A stretch of 64,000 nucleotides of DNA from Franzmannia qiaohouensis (lineage in GTDB: Bacteria; Pseudomonadota; Gammaproteobacteria; Pseudomonadales; Halomonadaceae): contig NZ_JARWAM010000004.1 of the NCBI RefSeq assembly GCF_031451695.1, positions 248,001 through 312,000 of the forward strand. The letters are read 5' to 3'. Below the pieces are notes generated by a model. The model ran no database searches and was not told where the DNA came from. It saw only the letters and a program-made list of their open reading frames with translations. Below are positions 26,899 through 35,185 of the stretch, in pieces. The stretch's first letter is position 1. Each line of letters opens with the position of its first letter. Made by a program: the position numbers and the translations under genes.

Positions 26899-27532
26899 CG
26901 CCTTTCCACTGGCCGTATTGGCCAAGGCACCACTACCCGGTCATGCCAAGACGCGCTTGATGCCTGCGCTGGGCGCCGAAGGTGCAGCGCGCCTGCATGC
27001 ACGGCTGGTGCGCCACACCCTGGCCAACGCTTGCGAGGCCACCCCTTGCACGACGCTGTGGACGGCGCTGCAGCACGACCACCCGCTGTTTACGTCACTC
27101 GCTGCCAGGTATGCCATTAGCCTGCATCCTCAGCCCTCAGGCGATCTGGGACAGCGCATCTGGACAGCGCTGGAGGCCATGGCAGAGCCGGGGCTAGTGA
27201 TCGGCAGCGACTGCCCTATGCTGTCCGCCTCGCTGCTGCGTCGCTGCCATAGCGCCTTGGCAGAGGCCGATGTGGTCTGCCTGCCCGCCGAAGACGGTGG
27301 CTATGGGCTGATCGGCATGCAGCGCGCCGATCCACGGCTGTTCACCGACATCGACTGGGGCAGCGCGCGGGTAATGGAACAGACAGCACGCAAGGCCGCC
27401 GCGCTCGGTTATCGGCTGGCCTGCCTGGAGACGGTATGGGACCTGGACCGCCCCGCAGACCTGGCCAGGCTCTTGACCTGCCACCCGCAGCTGCTGGCGG
27501 GACTGGAAAGCACCAAGCGTGACAGGGATTGA
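26888..27532 (+). CDS. DUF2064 glycosyltransferase-like protein (TIGR04282-like)
   Basis: A 214-residue protein with a nucleotidyl/glycosyltransferase A fold. The N-terminal LAVLAKAPLPGHAKTRLMPALG resembles the nucleotide-binding loop of MobA/CofC-type enzymes, and GSDCPMLSASLLRRC and PAEDGGYGLIGMQ are family marks. It forms a conserved pair with the preceding GT2 gene and ends the series that includes ynjBCD. The product is unknown. Confidence 0.87.
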   Translation: MCANAFPLAVLAKAPLPGHAKTRLMPALGAEGAARLHARLVRHTLANACEATPCTTLWTALQHDHPLFTSLAARYAISLHPQPSGDLGQRIWTALEAMAEPGLVIGSDCPMLSASLLRRCHSALAEADVVCLPAEDGGYGLIGMQRADPRLFTDIDWGSARVMEQTARKAAALGYRLACLETVWDLDRPADLARLLTCHPQLLAGLESTKRDRD

Positions 27533-27540
27533 AGGGGGAA

Positions 27541-28011
27541 TCAGTTGCCCAGTGCTTCGCTGGCCACCTCTGAGAGCACCCCAGCAACGTTGTCCAGCGG
27601 CAACTCGCAGTCGTCGAGGCCGTGGCGTTCGGCCAGGTAGTGCGGGTCGTTCCACTCGATATGCACCTGATCACCGTCCTGGCGAATCAGCATCTTCTGC
27701 GGCAAGTCGAGTGCCACGCTGCCCTGGCACTGCATCATCGGTGTACCGACCTCGGGATTACCGAACAGAAACAGCCGGGTGTCAGCTAGCTCAAGGTCGA
27801 CATTGGCGGCGTTGGCGGCGTGGTCGACCATCTCGACCAGGGCCAGCTCGCGCTCGTCCAGCGCCTCGCGCAGGCGCGCCTCGACGTCGTCGATATTGGC
27901 ACTACCGCTGAGCCGTTCGACGCCGTGTGGGGTGTCATCGGCATGCAACGGGCCGCTGACCAGGACTCCAACAGCCAGTGCAGCCGCCATGTACGCGAGA
28001 TTTATGATCAT
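27541..28011 (-). CDS. DUF302 domain secreted protein
   Basis: A 156-residue protein with a signal peptide (MIINLAYMAAALAVGVLVSGPLHADD). The start at 28011 has GGAGG 8 bp upstream; the frame extends 18 codons further up without a site. The body matches DUF302: ALVEMVDHAANAANVDLELADTRLFLFGNPEVGTPMMQ followed by PQKMLIRQDGDQVHIEWNDP. Function is unknown. It converges on the DUF2064 gene with an 8-bp gap. Confidence 0.85.
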   Translation of the reverse strand: MIINLAYMAAALAVGVLVSGPLHADDTPHGVERLSGSANIDDVEARLREALDERELALVEMVDHAANAANVDLELADTRLFLFGNPEVGTPMMQCQGSVALDLPQKMLIRQDGDQVHIEWNDPHYLAERHGLDDCELPLDNVAGVLSEVASEALGN

Positions 28012-28102
28012 TCTGTCTACCTCCATGTGGGTGAGCCCGGCCAGGCAAGCGTAGGCCGCCAACATGGGATGGCGAGACCCTGGGGAAGTTCATCGCGCTC
28101 AG

Positions 28103-28241
28103 AGGGTGTTTACAAAACAGGCGAACGAAGGCAAGACGAGGCAAAAATTGACGAAATAGCGGAGTTTACGGGGTGTAAATGAGCATATTGAGTCAATTTT
28201 TAACGACGTATTGTCGAGTGCAGTCCTTTTGTAGACACCCT
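28103..28241. mobile_element. 139-bp MITE-like element with TIRs and target duplication
   Basis: Terminal inverted repeats AGGGTGTTTACAAAA (28103-28117) and TTTTGTAGACACCCT (28227-28241) match at 14 of 15 positions. The element is flanked by CTCAG on both sides (28098-28102 and 28242-28246), a likely 5-bp target duplication. Inside are a perfect inverted repeat AAAAATTGAC / GTCAATTTTT (28143-28152 and 28192-28201) and an inner TTTAC/GTAAA hairpin. It has no coding capacity. The right duplication contains the TGA stop of the HAD gene. Confidence 0.75.
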
Positions 28242-28242
28242 C

Positions 28243-28911
28243 TCAGAAGCGCTCGGCCAGGCTCAGCAGATCGCTCACCGTCATGTCCGGCTCGCCGCCC
28301 CAGGGGTCGAACGGCGCCTCGCTGCCGCGCCGCACCCACACCGCATGCAGGCCGGCGTGGCCGGCACCGATCACATCGAAGGCGTTGCTGGAGATCAGCC
28401 AGGTATCCGCGGCGCTGGCCTCGAGCCGGGTGCGCAGATGGGAGTAGACGGCGGGGTCGGGCTTGAAGCGCTTGATCTCGTCGACGCTGACGATATCGCT
28501 GAAGTGCTGGTCGATGCCGGCCTGGCGCAGCAGGCCGTCCACCGCCTCGCGGGTGCCGTTGGAGAAGGCCACGCAGCGGATGCCGCGGCGGCTCAGCTGC
28601 TCCAGCGCCTCGGGCACCTCGGCGAACGCTGGCAGCCGACCGTAGACGGCCATCAGATGCTCCTTGGCGGTCTCCGAGAGATGGGTCCCCAGTGCGCGAT
28701 CGGTGTACTCCAGCGCCTCCTGGGTGCATACCGAGAACTCGGCATAGGCGCCCATCAGGCCGCGCCGAAAGCTGTACTCGAGCTGCTTGTCGCGCCAGCG
28801 CCGCGAGAACTCCGCCGCGCGGGCCTCGCCCAGCAGCTCCTCCAGCTCGGCGACCACGCCGTGGGCATCGATCAGGGTGCCGTAAACATCAAAGGCCAGT
28901 AGCGTTGCCAT
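28243..28911 (-). CDS. HAD family hydrolase, haloacid dehalogenase type II
   Basis: A 222-residue cytosolic HAD enzyme. The nucleophile motif is FDVYGTLID (residues 7-15), the second motif FSNGTREAV has the conserved Ser/Asn, the lysine lies in FKPDPAVYSHL, and WLISSNAFDVIGAGHAGL ends the active site. This pattern fits L-2-haloacid dehalogenase-type hydrolases. The start at 28911 has GGAGA upstream. The stop codon lies in the CTCAG duplication next to the MITE-like element, so the coding sequence is intact despite the insertion. Confidence 0.9.
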   Translation of the reverse strand: MATLLAFDVYGTLIDAHGVVAELEELLGEARAAEFSRRWRDKQLEYSFRRGLMGAYAEFSVCTQEALEYTDRALGTHLSETAKEHLMAVYGRLPAFAEVPEALEQLSRRGIRCVAFSNGTREAVDGLLRQAGIDQHFSDIVSVDEIKRFKPDPAVYSHLRTRLEASAADTWLISSNAFDVIGAGHAGLHAVWVRRGSEAPFDPWGGEPDMTVSDLLSLAERF

Positions 28912-29003
28912 ACGGTGCGTCTCCTTGCCAACCGGTAGCTGTTGGATGCTGTCAGCTTGGCTCAGCGCCGCCCAGCGCACAACTCGCTAGCGCACCAAGT
29001 AAA

Positions 29004-29035
29004 GCGCCCCCGTCTCCTCATGGGAGCGGGGGCGC
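29004..29035 (-). terminator. terminator after doeD
   Basis: On the minus strand a 9-bp stem GCGCCCCCG / CGGGGGCGC, extended inside by CTCC/GGAG pairing, is followed by TTTACT. It lies 21 bp after the doeD stop and closes the doe region. Confidence 0.7.
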
Positions 29036-29056
29036 ACGCCACGCCGGGGGTGTGGC

Positions 29057-30460
29057 TTACTTGAGATCTTCGTTGTTGGCCAGCTCGTCGAGCACCCGAT
29101 CCACGGCGCGCCGGGCGCGGGCGACGATCTCGTCGACCTCGGCGCGGGTGGTGATCAGCGGCGGCGCGAAGCCGAGGATATCGCCCTGGGGCATGGCGCG
29201 GGCGATCAGGTTTTCGTCCATGGCCGCCGCGGCGATGCGCGGACCGACCTTGAGGGCCGGGTCGAACGCGGTGCGCTTGGCAGGATCGGGCGAGAACTCG
29301 AGTGCCGCCAGCATGCCCACGCCGCGCACGTTGCCGACGATGGGGTGATCGCCGAACGCCTTGGCCATGGCCTGCTGCAGGTAGCCGCCGGTCTCGGCGG
29401 CGTTCTGGGTCAGGCCCTCGCGCTCGATGATCTCGAGATTGGCCAGGCCCGCGGCACAGCCCAGGGCGTGGCCGGAGTAGGTCCAGCCGTGGCCGATGGG
29501 GCCGAACTCACCGGTACCCTGCTCCAGCACCTGCCATACGCGGTCGCCGACGATCACCCCGGAGAGCGGCTGATAGGCGCTGGTCAGTCCCTTGGCGACG
29601 GTGATCAGGTCGGGCTTGATGCCATAGAAGTGGCTGCCGAAGTCGGTGCCGATGCGCCCGAAACCACACACCACCTCGTCGGCGATCAGCAGCACGTCGT
29701 ACTTGGCCAGCACCGTCTGGATCGCCTCCCAATATCCCTCCGGCGGCGGCACGATACCGCCGGTGCCGAGCACCGGCTCACCAATGAAGGCAGCAACGGT
29801 CTCCGGGCCTTCGGCGAGGATCATCTCTTCGAGCTTGGTCGCGCAGTGCTGCGAGAACTCGCGCTCGTTCATGCCCGCCTGTTCGGCACTGCGCTGATAG
29901 TAGAACGGCGCCTCGGTGTGGCGAATGGTCTCGATGGGCAGATCGAAGTGGTCATGGAACGCCTTGAGCCCGGTCAGCGAGCCGGAGGCGATGCCCGAGC
30001 CGTGGTAGCCGCGCATCCGCGAGATGACCTTCTTCTTCGCCGGCCGCCCCAGCACGTTGTTGTAGTAGCGCACGATCTTGAGCTGGGTCTCGTTGGCATC
30101 CGAACCGGACATGCCGTAGTAGACCTTGGACATGCCCGGCCCGGCCAGCTCGAGGATCTTTTCGGAGAGCTGGATCTGCGGCTCGTTGGCGTGCCCTACG
30201 TAGGTGTGGTAATAGGAGAGCTCCAGCGCCTGGCGGTAGATCGCCTCGGCCACCTCGGTGCGCCCGTAGCCGATATTGACGCAGTAGAGCCCGGCGAAGC
30301 CGTCGATGAACTCGCGGCCGTCCTTGTCGACGATATGGATGCCCTTGCCGCCGCTGATCACCCGGCCCGGCGCGTCGCCGTGGGCGAAGTCGCGCAGGTG
30401 GGTGGAGGCGTGGAAGGTGACCTTGCGGTCGCGGTCGATCAATTCCTTGTGCAGGCTCAT
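29057..30460 (-). CDS. doeD: diaminobutyrate/class III aminotransferase of ectoine degradation
   Basis: A 467-residue PLP enzyme of the omega-amino acid class III family. K290 in TVAKGLTSAYQPLS binds PLP, D261 in IADEVVCGFGR contacts the ring nitrogen, and MSGSDANETQLKIVRYY is typical. In the Halomonas ectoine pathway DoeD converts L-2,4-diaminobutyrate to aspartate semialdehyde. The start at 30460 follows GAGAAGCGAG; the frame extends 48 codons upstream without family sequence. It is 270 bp after doeC. By sequence alone it also resembles putrescine-pyruvate aminotransferases. Confidence 0.85.
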   Translation of the reverse strand: MSLHKELIDRDRKVTFHASTHLRDFAHGDAPGRVISGGKGIHIVDKDGREFIDGFAGLYCVNIGYGRTEVAEAIYRQALELSYYHTYVGHANEPQIQLSEKILELAGPGMSKVYYGMSGSDANETQLKIVRYYNNVLGRPAKKKVISRMRGYHGSGIASGSLTGLKAFHDHFDLPIETIRHTEAPFYYQRSAEQAGMNEREFSQHCATKLEEMILAEGPETVAAFIGEPVLGTGGIVPPPEGYWEAIQTVLAKYDVLLIADEVVCGFGRIGTDFGSHFYGIKPDLITVAKGLTSAYQPLSGVIVGDRVWQVLEQGTGEFGPIGHGWTYSGHALGCAAGLANLEIIEREGLTQNAAETGGYLQQAMAKAFGDHPIVGNVRGVGMLAALEFSPDPAKRTAFDPALKVGPRIAAAAMDENLIARAMPQGDILGFAPPLITTRAEVDEIVARARRAVDRVLDELANNEDLK

Positions 30461-30594
30461 CTCGCTTCTCTCTTTTTTTGATCCCCGCCCATGCGGGTAT
30501 ACATGTGTGTTGCTAATGTCTGAGGCCAGCTGCCAGGGTGTGCCATCGAGCGATATATACCCAAGGACGCTGGCGCAAGCGCCGCGGACCGCGG

Positions 30595-30616
30595 CGATCG
30601 ACATGGATGTCGATCG
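30595..30616. repeat. palindrome in the doeC-doeD spacer
   Basis: Perfect 10-bp arms CGATCGACAT and ATGTCGATCG around GG, about 135 bp upstream of doeD. It is preceded at 30572-30583 by a GGCGC-AA-GCGCC hairpin and a CCGCGG repeat. It could be an operator, a processing site or a terminator of doeC; no T-tract is present. Confidence 0.45.
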
Positions 30617-30729
30617 AGGACCGGCAAGAGGGACCTTGTTCCGGTCCGACGCGCAGTCCGCAAGCGCAGCGTCAGGGTTTCGTTCTTGGGCATCGCGAGA
30701 GGGGATACGCTGGCAGTCTCCTAGCGTCG

Positions 30730-32211
30730 TTAGCTCCCCGACACCGAACCCAGGGCGCCCAGACAGTAGTACTTGGTTTCCAGATACTCATCGATACCGG
30801 TGATGCCGCCCTCGCGACCCAGGCCCGACTGCTTGACGCCGCCGAACGGCACCGGCGGGCCGGTCATCTTCACCGAGTTGACACTGACCATGCCGAACTC
30901 CAGGGCACGCAGCAGCTTCCAGATGCGGCGGATATCGTGGGTGTAGACGTAGGCCGCCAGGCCGTACTCGGTGTCGTTGGCCATCTCGATGACCTGGTCG
31001 TCGTCGGCGTAGGCAGTGACCCCCGCCACCGGCGCGAAGTTCTCCTCGCGCCACACCTGCATCTGCGGCGTCACCCCGGTGAGCAGCACCGGCATGAAGA
31101 AGTTGGGGCCCGGCGCCTGATTCTGGTCGCCGGCGACCAGGGTCGCGCCACGCGACAGGGCGTCGTCGACGATGCTCGCCGCCTTTTCCACCGCCTGGCC
31201 GTGAATCAGCGGGCCGAGATCGACCTCGCTCTGCATGCCGTTGCCCACGGTCAGCGCCGCCATGCGCTCGGCAAAGTGCTCGACGAACGCATCGTGTATC
31301 GATTCGTGGACCAGGATGCGGTTGGCCGCCAGGCAGTCCTGGCCGGCGGTCTGGAACTTGGCGGCCACTGCCGCCAGGGCCGCTTCCTTGGGATCCATGT
31401 CGGGACCGACGATAAAGGGCGCGTTACCGCCCAGCTCCAGGGAGACCCGCTTGACGGTATGGGCGCTCTGCTCGAGCAGCAGGCGGCCGACCCGAGTGGA
31501 GCCGGTAAACGATAGTGCCTTGACCCGCTCCTCGGCGCACAGGATCTTTGAGACCTCGGGCGGGTCGCCGAGCACCACGTTGAAGACCCCGGCGGGGATC
31601 CCGGCGCGCTCGGCCAGCTCGGCCAGCGCCAGCGCCGAAAACGGCGTCTCGTTGGCCGGCTTGACGATCACCGTGCAGCCGGCGGCCAGCGCTGCCGCGG
31701 CCTTGCGGGTGATCATCGCCAGCGGGAAGTTCCACGGCGTGATCAGCGCGGCGATGCCCACCGGCTCCTTGAGAGTGCCGAGTGCGGCGTTGGGAATATG
31801 GCTGGGAATGGTCTCGCCGAAGGTGCGCTTGCCCTCCTCGGCGAACCAGCGCACGAAGCTGGCGCCGTACTCGACCTCGCCACGCGCGTCGGGCATCGGC
31901 TTGCCCTGCTCGAGGGTCATGATGGTGGCCAGATCCTCGCGATGCGCCTGCAGCAGATCGTACCAGGCCAGCAGGCGCTCGCAGCGCTCGTCGGCACGCA
32001 GCGCACGCCAGTGTACGAAGGCCGCCTCGGCGGCATCCACCGCGCCGCGGATCTGGTCGGCCTCGAGCAGCGGGATGTGCCCCAGCACCGCACCGGTGGC
32101 GGGGTCGGTCACCGCCTCGTCGCGGCCACCGTCGCCGTAGGTCCACTTGCCGTCGATGTAGGCGTGCTGACGAAACAGGCGCGGATCTTCGAGCTTGATG
32201 GACTGGGTCAT
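30730..32211 (-). CDS. doeC: aspartate-semialdehyde / succinate-semialdehyde-type dehydrogenase
   Basis: A 493-residue NAD(P)-dependent aldehyde dehydrogenase. Catalytic residues are N161 (TPWNFP), E259 (LELGG) and C293 (AGQDCLAANR); the cofactor loop FTGSTRVGRLL lies near residues 235-245. Closest general resemblance is GabD-type succinate-semialdehyde dehydrogenase, which is how DoeC looks in Halomonas, where it oxidises aspartate semialdehyde to aspartate. The start has GGAGGTG upstream. It is the first doe gene after the four-gene cassette. Confidence 0.85.
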   Translation of the reverse strand: MTQSIKLEDPRLFRQHAYIDGKWTYGDGGRDEAVTDPATGAVLGHIPLLEADQIRGAVDAAEAAFVHWRALRADERCERLLAWYDLLQAHREDLATIMTLEQGKPMPDARGEVEYGASFVRWFAEEGKRTFGETIPSHIPNAALGTLKEPVGIAALITPWNFPLAMITRKAAAALAAGCTVIVKPANETPFSALALAELAERAGIPAGVFNVVLGDPPEVSKILCAEERVKALSFTGSTRVGRLLLEQSAHTVKRVSLELGGNAPFIVGPDMDPKEAALAAVAAKFQTAGQDCLAANRILVHESIHDAFVEHFAERMAALTVGNGMQSEVDLGPLIHGQAVEKAASIVDDALSRGATLVAGDQNQAPGPNFFMPVLLTGVTPQMQVWREENFAPVAGVTAYADDDQVIEMANDTEYGLAAYVYTHDIRRIWKLLRALEFGMVSVNSVKMTGPPVPFGGVKQSGLGREGGITGIDEYLETKYYCLGALGSVSGS

Positions 32212-32401
32212 TGGACACCTCCCCTGATGCACCGGGGCGGTCTGATGGCGCACCCGGCATTGGCAAAACATGGCGCGAGCGGCTGGTGCCGCTCGCTGCA
32301 TGCCTACAGGGTAACGCCCAGGCGGCGGCGAGACTTTTCGTTCGCCGCCGCGGGGGATGCGGTTTTTTTTGTCTCCGCCCAGCGTGAGGCAGAATTTTCT
32401 G
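32212..32401. other. hairpin-rich spacer between decarboxylase and doeC
   Basis: 190 bp with two perfect 9-bp hairpins: GCGAGCGGC-TGGT-GCCGCTCGC at 32275-32296 and CGGCGGCGA / TCGCCGCCG with a 10-nt loop at 32323-32350. An eight-base T run lies at 32363-32370. Read on the minus strand the run precedes the hairpins, so it is not a classical terminator for the decarboxylase. The stems may end or process the cassette transcript. Confidence 0.5.
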
Positions 32402-35185
32402 TCAGTCGCCGCCCTGCTGGGTATCCGCCAGCGCCGCCTCGGTGAACACGATCAGGCCGAGCTCGGGGCGATAGCCGTGGATCTCCTTGACGTCGAGAGC
32501 CTGCAGGAAGCGCAGGATCTCGGCGCTGACCACCTGCCCCGGCACCAGTACCGGGAAGCCCGGCGGATAGGGAATCACGAAGCTCGCCGACACCACGTCG
32601 CGCCCCGCCTGCATCTCGGCCTGCAGCGCGCCGTTGTCGAAGCGCAGGTACTCGGTGTTCTCCTCGTCGTAGCTGAGGAAGTAGGCGCGCCGGATATCCC
32701 CCTCGGGGCTCTCGGTCAGCGGCCGGAAGGCGTCGTGGAAACGGCTGAAGTCAGGCAGCGGCGGCAGCTCCTGGGTCAGCGACCTGATCTGGTGCTCGAT
32801 GATCTTGCGCTCGGGCCGGCTGCTATCCTCCCAGCGCCTGTCGAAGGACTTGGCCATCTTGATCAGCACATCGAGCAGGTAGGCGATGGAGCCGCGGGTG
32901 GTGCCGATATTGGTCATGAACAGCACGGTATTGCGCGAGGTCTTGTTGATCTGGATACCGTACTTGTTCATCAGGTATTCATTCTTGAAGGTATCGCCGT
33001 CGATCCCGGTCTGGCCGATCGCCATGGTCACGCGGCTGGGATCGACGACGAACTCGTCGTGGGCCCAGGCCTCCTCCATCTTGTTCCAGCCGGTGCTGGG
33101 GTCGTAGAAGGTGTCGACCCCGGACTGGCGGTACTCCAGCGGGATCATGTCGCTGTTCTTGAGCACCTGGAAATACTTCAGCAGCAGCGGGTTGGTATAC
33201 AGCTGCTCGCGCAGCGACAGCGCCGCCTCGACCTGGGCATGCACCAGCTCGAAGCCCTCCATCTCGGCCTGCATCCGCCCTACGTCCAGGGAGGCCACGA
33301 TCTGGTAGTTGGGCGAGGTCGAGGTGTGGGTCATGTAGGCCTCGTGAAACGGCCCCTCGACCTTCTGGCGGAAGTCCTGGTCGTGGACATGGATCATCGA
33401 GCCCTGGCGCAGCGACGTCAGGGTCTTGTGGGTCGAGTGAGTGGCATAGGCGCGCACCCGCACCTCATCAGGGTCGGGCAGCAGGCGCTGCTCGAGCCAG
33501 GTAGCGTCATCCTCCGGGTCGCACTGGTCGAACTCGGCCTTCCAGGCGGCGTACTCCTCGCGATAGGCGTCGCTGCGGTAGCGGTCGAGCAGGGTGCGAG
33601 CGGCGTGCATCGCGGTGCGCGGCCGGTAGGTGGGGTTGAAGGTGGCAAAGGCGAACCACGCCTCATCCCACAGAAACACCAGGTCGGGTTTGATCGCCAG
33701 GCACTCCTCCATCACCCGGCGCACGTTGTAGACCACGCCGTCGAAGGTGCAGTTGGTGAGCAGCAGCATCTTGACCTTGTGCAGCTGGCCCGAGCGCTTG
33801 AGCGCCAGCAGCGTCTTCTTGATCTCCTTGAGCGGCACCGCGCCGTACATCGAGTAGTCGTTGAGCGGGTAGGAGTCGAGGTAGGCGACGTGGGCGCCGG
33901 CCAGCACCATGCCGTAGTGGTGAGACTTGTGGCAGTCGCGGTCGATCAGCACGATGTCGCGGGGCTTGACCAGCGCCTGGACCACGATCTTGTTGGCGGT
34001 GGAGGTGCCGTTGGTGACGAAGAAGCTCTGCCGCGCCCCGAAGGCACGCGCGGCATACTCCTGGGCCTTCTTGATCGGCCCGTAGGGCTGCAGCAAGGAG
34101 TCGAGCCCGCCGGAGGTCGCCGAGGTCTCGGCGAGGAAGATATTGATGCCGTAGAAGTCGATCATATGCCCCGCCCAGTGCGAGCGGGTCACCGACTTGC
34201 CGCGCGAGATGGGCATGGCATGGAAGACCCCGGTGGGCTTCTTGCTGTATTCGCGCAGGGCATCGAAGAACGGCGTGCGGTAGCGATCGTCGATGGCACG
34301 CAGAATGGTGTGGTGCTGCTCGATGTAGTCGGTCTCGCGGTAGAAGATCCGATTGAAGTGGCGGATATCCTGGCTGGCGGTCGCCTCCACGTCGCCGCTG
34401 GTGACCAGGAACTGGTCGATCTCCGGGCGGATTTCGCGAATCATCGAGCTGAGCAGGATGCTGCGCTCGGCCTCGGACTTGCTCTCCAGCTCGCTCTCCG
34501 AGAGCCCCTCCAGGTAGTTGCGCAGCGCACTGAGGTTGTACTTCGACTTGTAGGGGAACTCGTAGCGGATCAGGCAAGCCTGGATATTGGGATTGACCAG
34601 GATCGCGATCAGCGCATCCTCGAAGCTGCGTACCGTGACCACATCGTAGACGAAGCGGTCCTCGGGGCGGCGCAGGTTGTGGAACGCCTCGCGCACCACC
34701 TCCTCTTCCTGCACCGACATGGCGTCGACGATCAGCAGCTCGAAATAGGGCTGCGAAGAGCTATTGGAGGCGGGATGGCCGCGGCGCAGCTGAGCCAGCG
34801 CGTCGAGCGCCTCGAGATCCTCGGCGCCAGCGTCGGACTCGCTGAGATCGACGTTACGACGCCGGTAGGACTCGCTGATCAGCGCCCGCACCAGGCGCTT
34901 GACCACTTTCTCCAGCAGCGAGTACTCCTCGCGGTCGAACAGCGACCAGAGATGCCGGAAATCCTCCTTGGAAGGAAAGGCGTGGTAGTCCTCGATGATC
35001 TCCAGACGGGTCAGCTTGATGTCGATCGCCTTGACCAGGTTGCGTGCCTGGCTTTCATCGCGCAGACGCACCAGCTTGCCCAGGTCGCGCTTGAGGGCAT
35101 TCCAGGTGTCGGCGCGCAGCTGCGAGATCTTGTGGTAGAAGCCCAGCGCCGTATACGGCGTATCCGACTCGGTTATCTCACTCAT
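32402..35185 (-). CDS. Orn/Lys/Arg-type decarboxylase, long form
   Basis: A 927-residue fold type I PLP decarboxylase. K587 in ATHSTHKTLTSLRQGS is the PLP lysine, D507 in FLWDEAWFAF contacts PLP, and SFFVTNGTSTANK is the cofactor cup. A receiver-like wing domain occupies about residues 145-290. It is longer than the usual 710-760 residues, with extra sequence at the N-terminus (about 1-140) and an insert near 535-580. Substrate could be arginine, lysine, ornithine or, from context, 2,4-diaminobutyrate. It overlaps the C45 gene by 8 bp and ends the four-gene cassette. Confidence 0.88.
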   Translation of the reverse strand: MSEITESDTPYTALGFYHKISQLRADTWNALKRDLGKLVRLRDESQARNLVKAIDIKLTRLEIIEDYHAFPSKEDFRHLWSLFDREEYSLLEKVVKRLVRALISESYRRRNVDLSESDAGAEDLEALDALAQLRRGHPASNSSSQPYFELLIVDAMSVQEEEVVREAFHNLRRPEDRFVYDVVTVRSFEDALIAILVNPNIQACLIRYEFPYKSKYNLSALRNYLEGLSESELESKSEAERSILLSSMIREIRPEIDQFLVTSGDVEATASQDIRHFNRIFYRETDYIEQHHTILRAIDDRYRTPFFDALREYSKKPTGVFHAMPISRGKSVTRSHWAGHMIDFYGINIFLAETSATSGGLDSLLQPYGPIKKAQEYAARAFGARQSFFVTNGTSTANKIVVQALVKPRDIVLIDRDCHKSHHYGMVLAGAHVAYLDSYPLNDYSMYGAVPLKEIKKTLLALKRSGQLHKVKMLLLTNCTFDGVVYNVRRVMEECLAIKPDLVFLWDEAWFAFATFNPTYRPRTAMHAARTLLDRYRSDAYREEYAAWKAEFDQCDPEDDATWLEQRLLPDPDEVRVRAYATHSTHKTLTSLRQGSMIHVHDQDFRQKVEGPFHEAYMTHTSTSPNYQIVASLDVGRMQAEMEGFELVHAQVEAALSLREQLYTNPLLLKYFQVLKNSDMIPLEYRQSGVDTFYDPSTGWNKMEEAWAHDEFVVDPSRVTMAIGQTGIDGDTFKNEYLMNKYGIQINKTSRNTVLFMTNIGTTRGSIAYLLDVLIKMAKSFDRRWEDSSRPERKIIEHQIRSLTQELPPLPDFSRFHDAFRPLTESPEGDIRRAYFLSYDEENTEYLRFDNGALQAEMQAGRDVVSASFVIPYPPGFPVLVPGQVVSAEILRFLQALDVKEIHGYRPELGLIVFTEAALADTQQGGD

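Noticed and set aside
26218..27532. Arsenosugar biosynthesis pair
   Set aside because: The family names suggest it, but there is no ArsM, ArsS or arsenite transporter nearby and the genes are coupled to a YnjBCD transporter.
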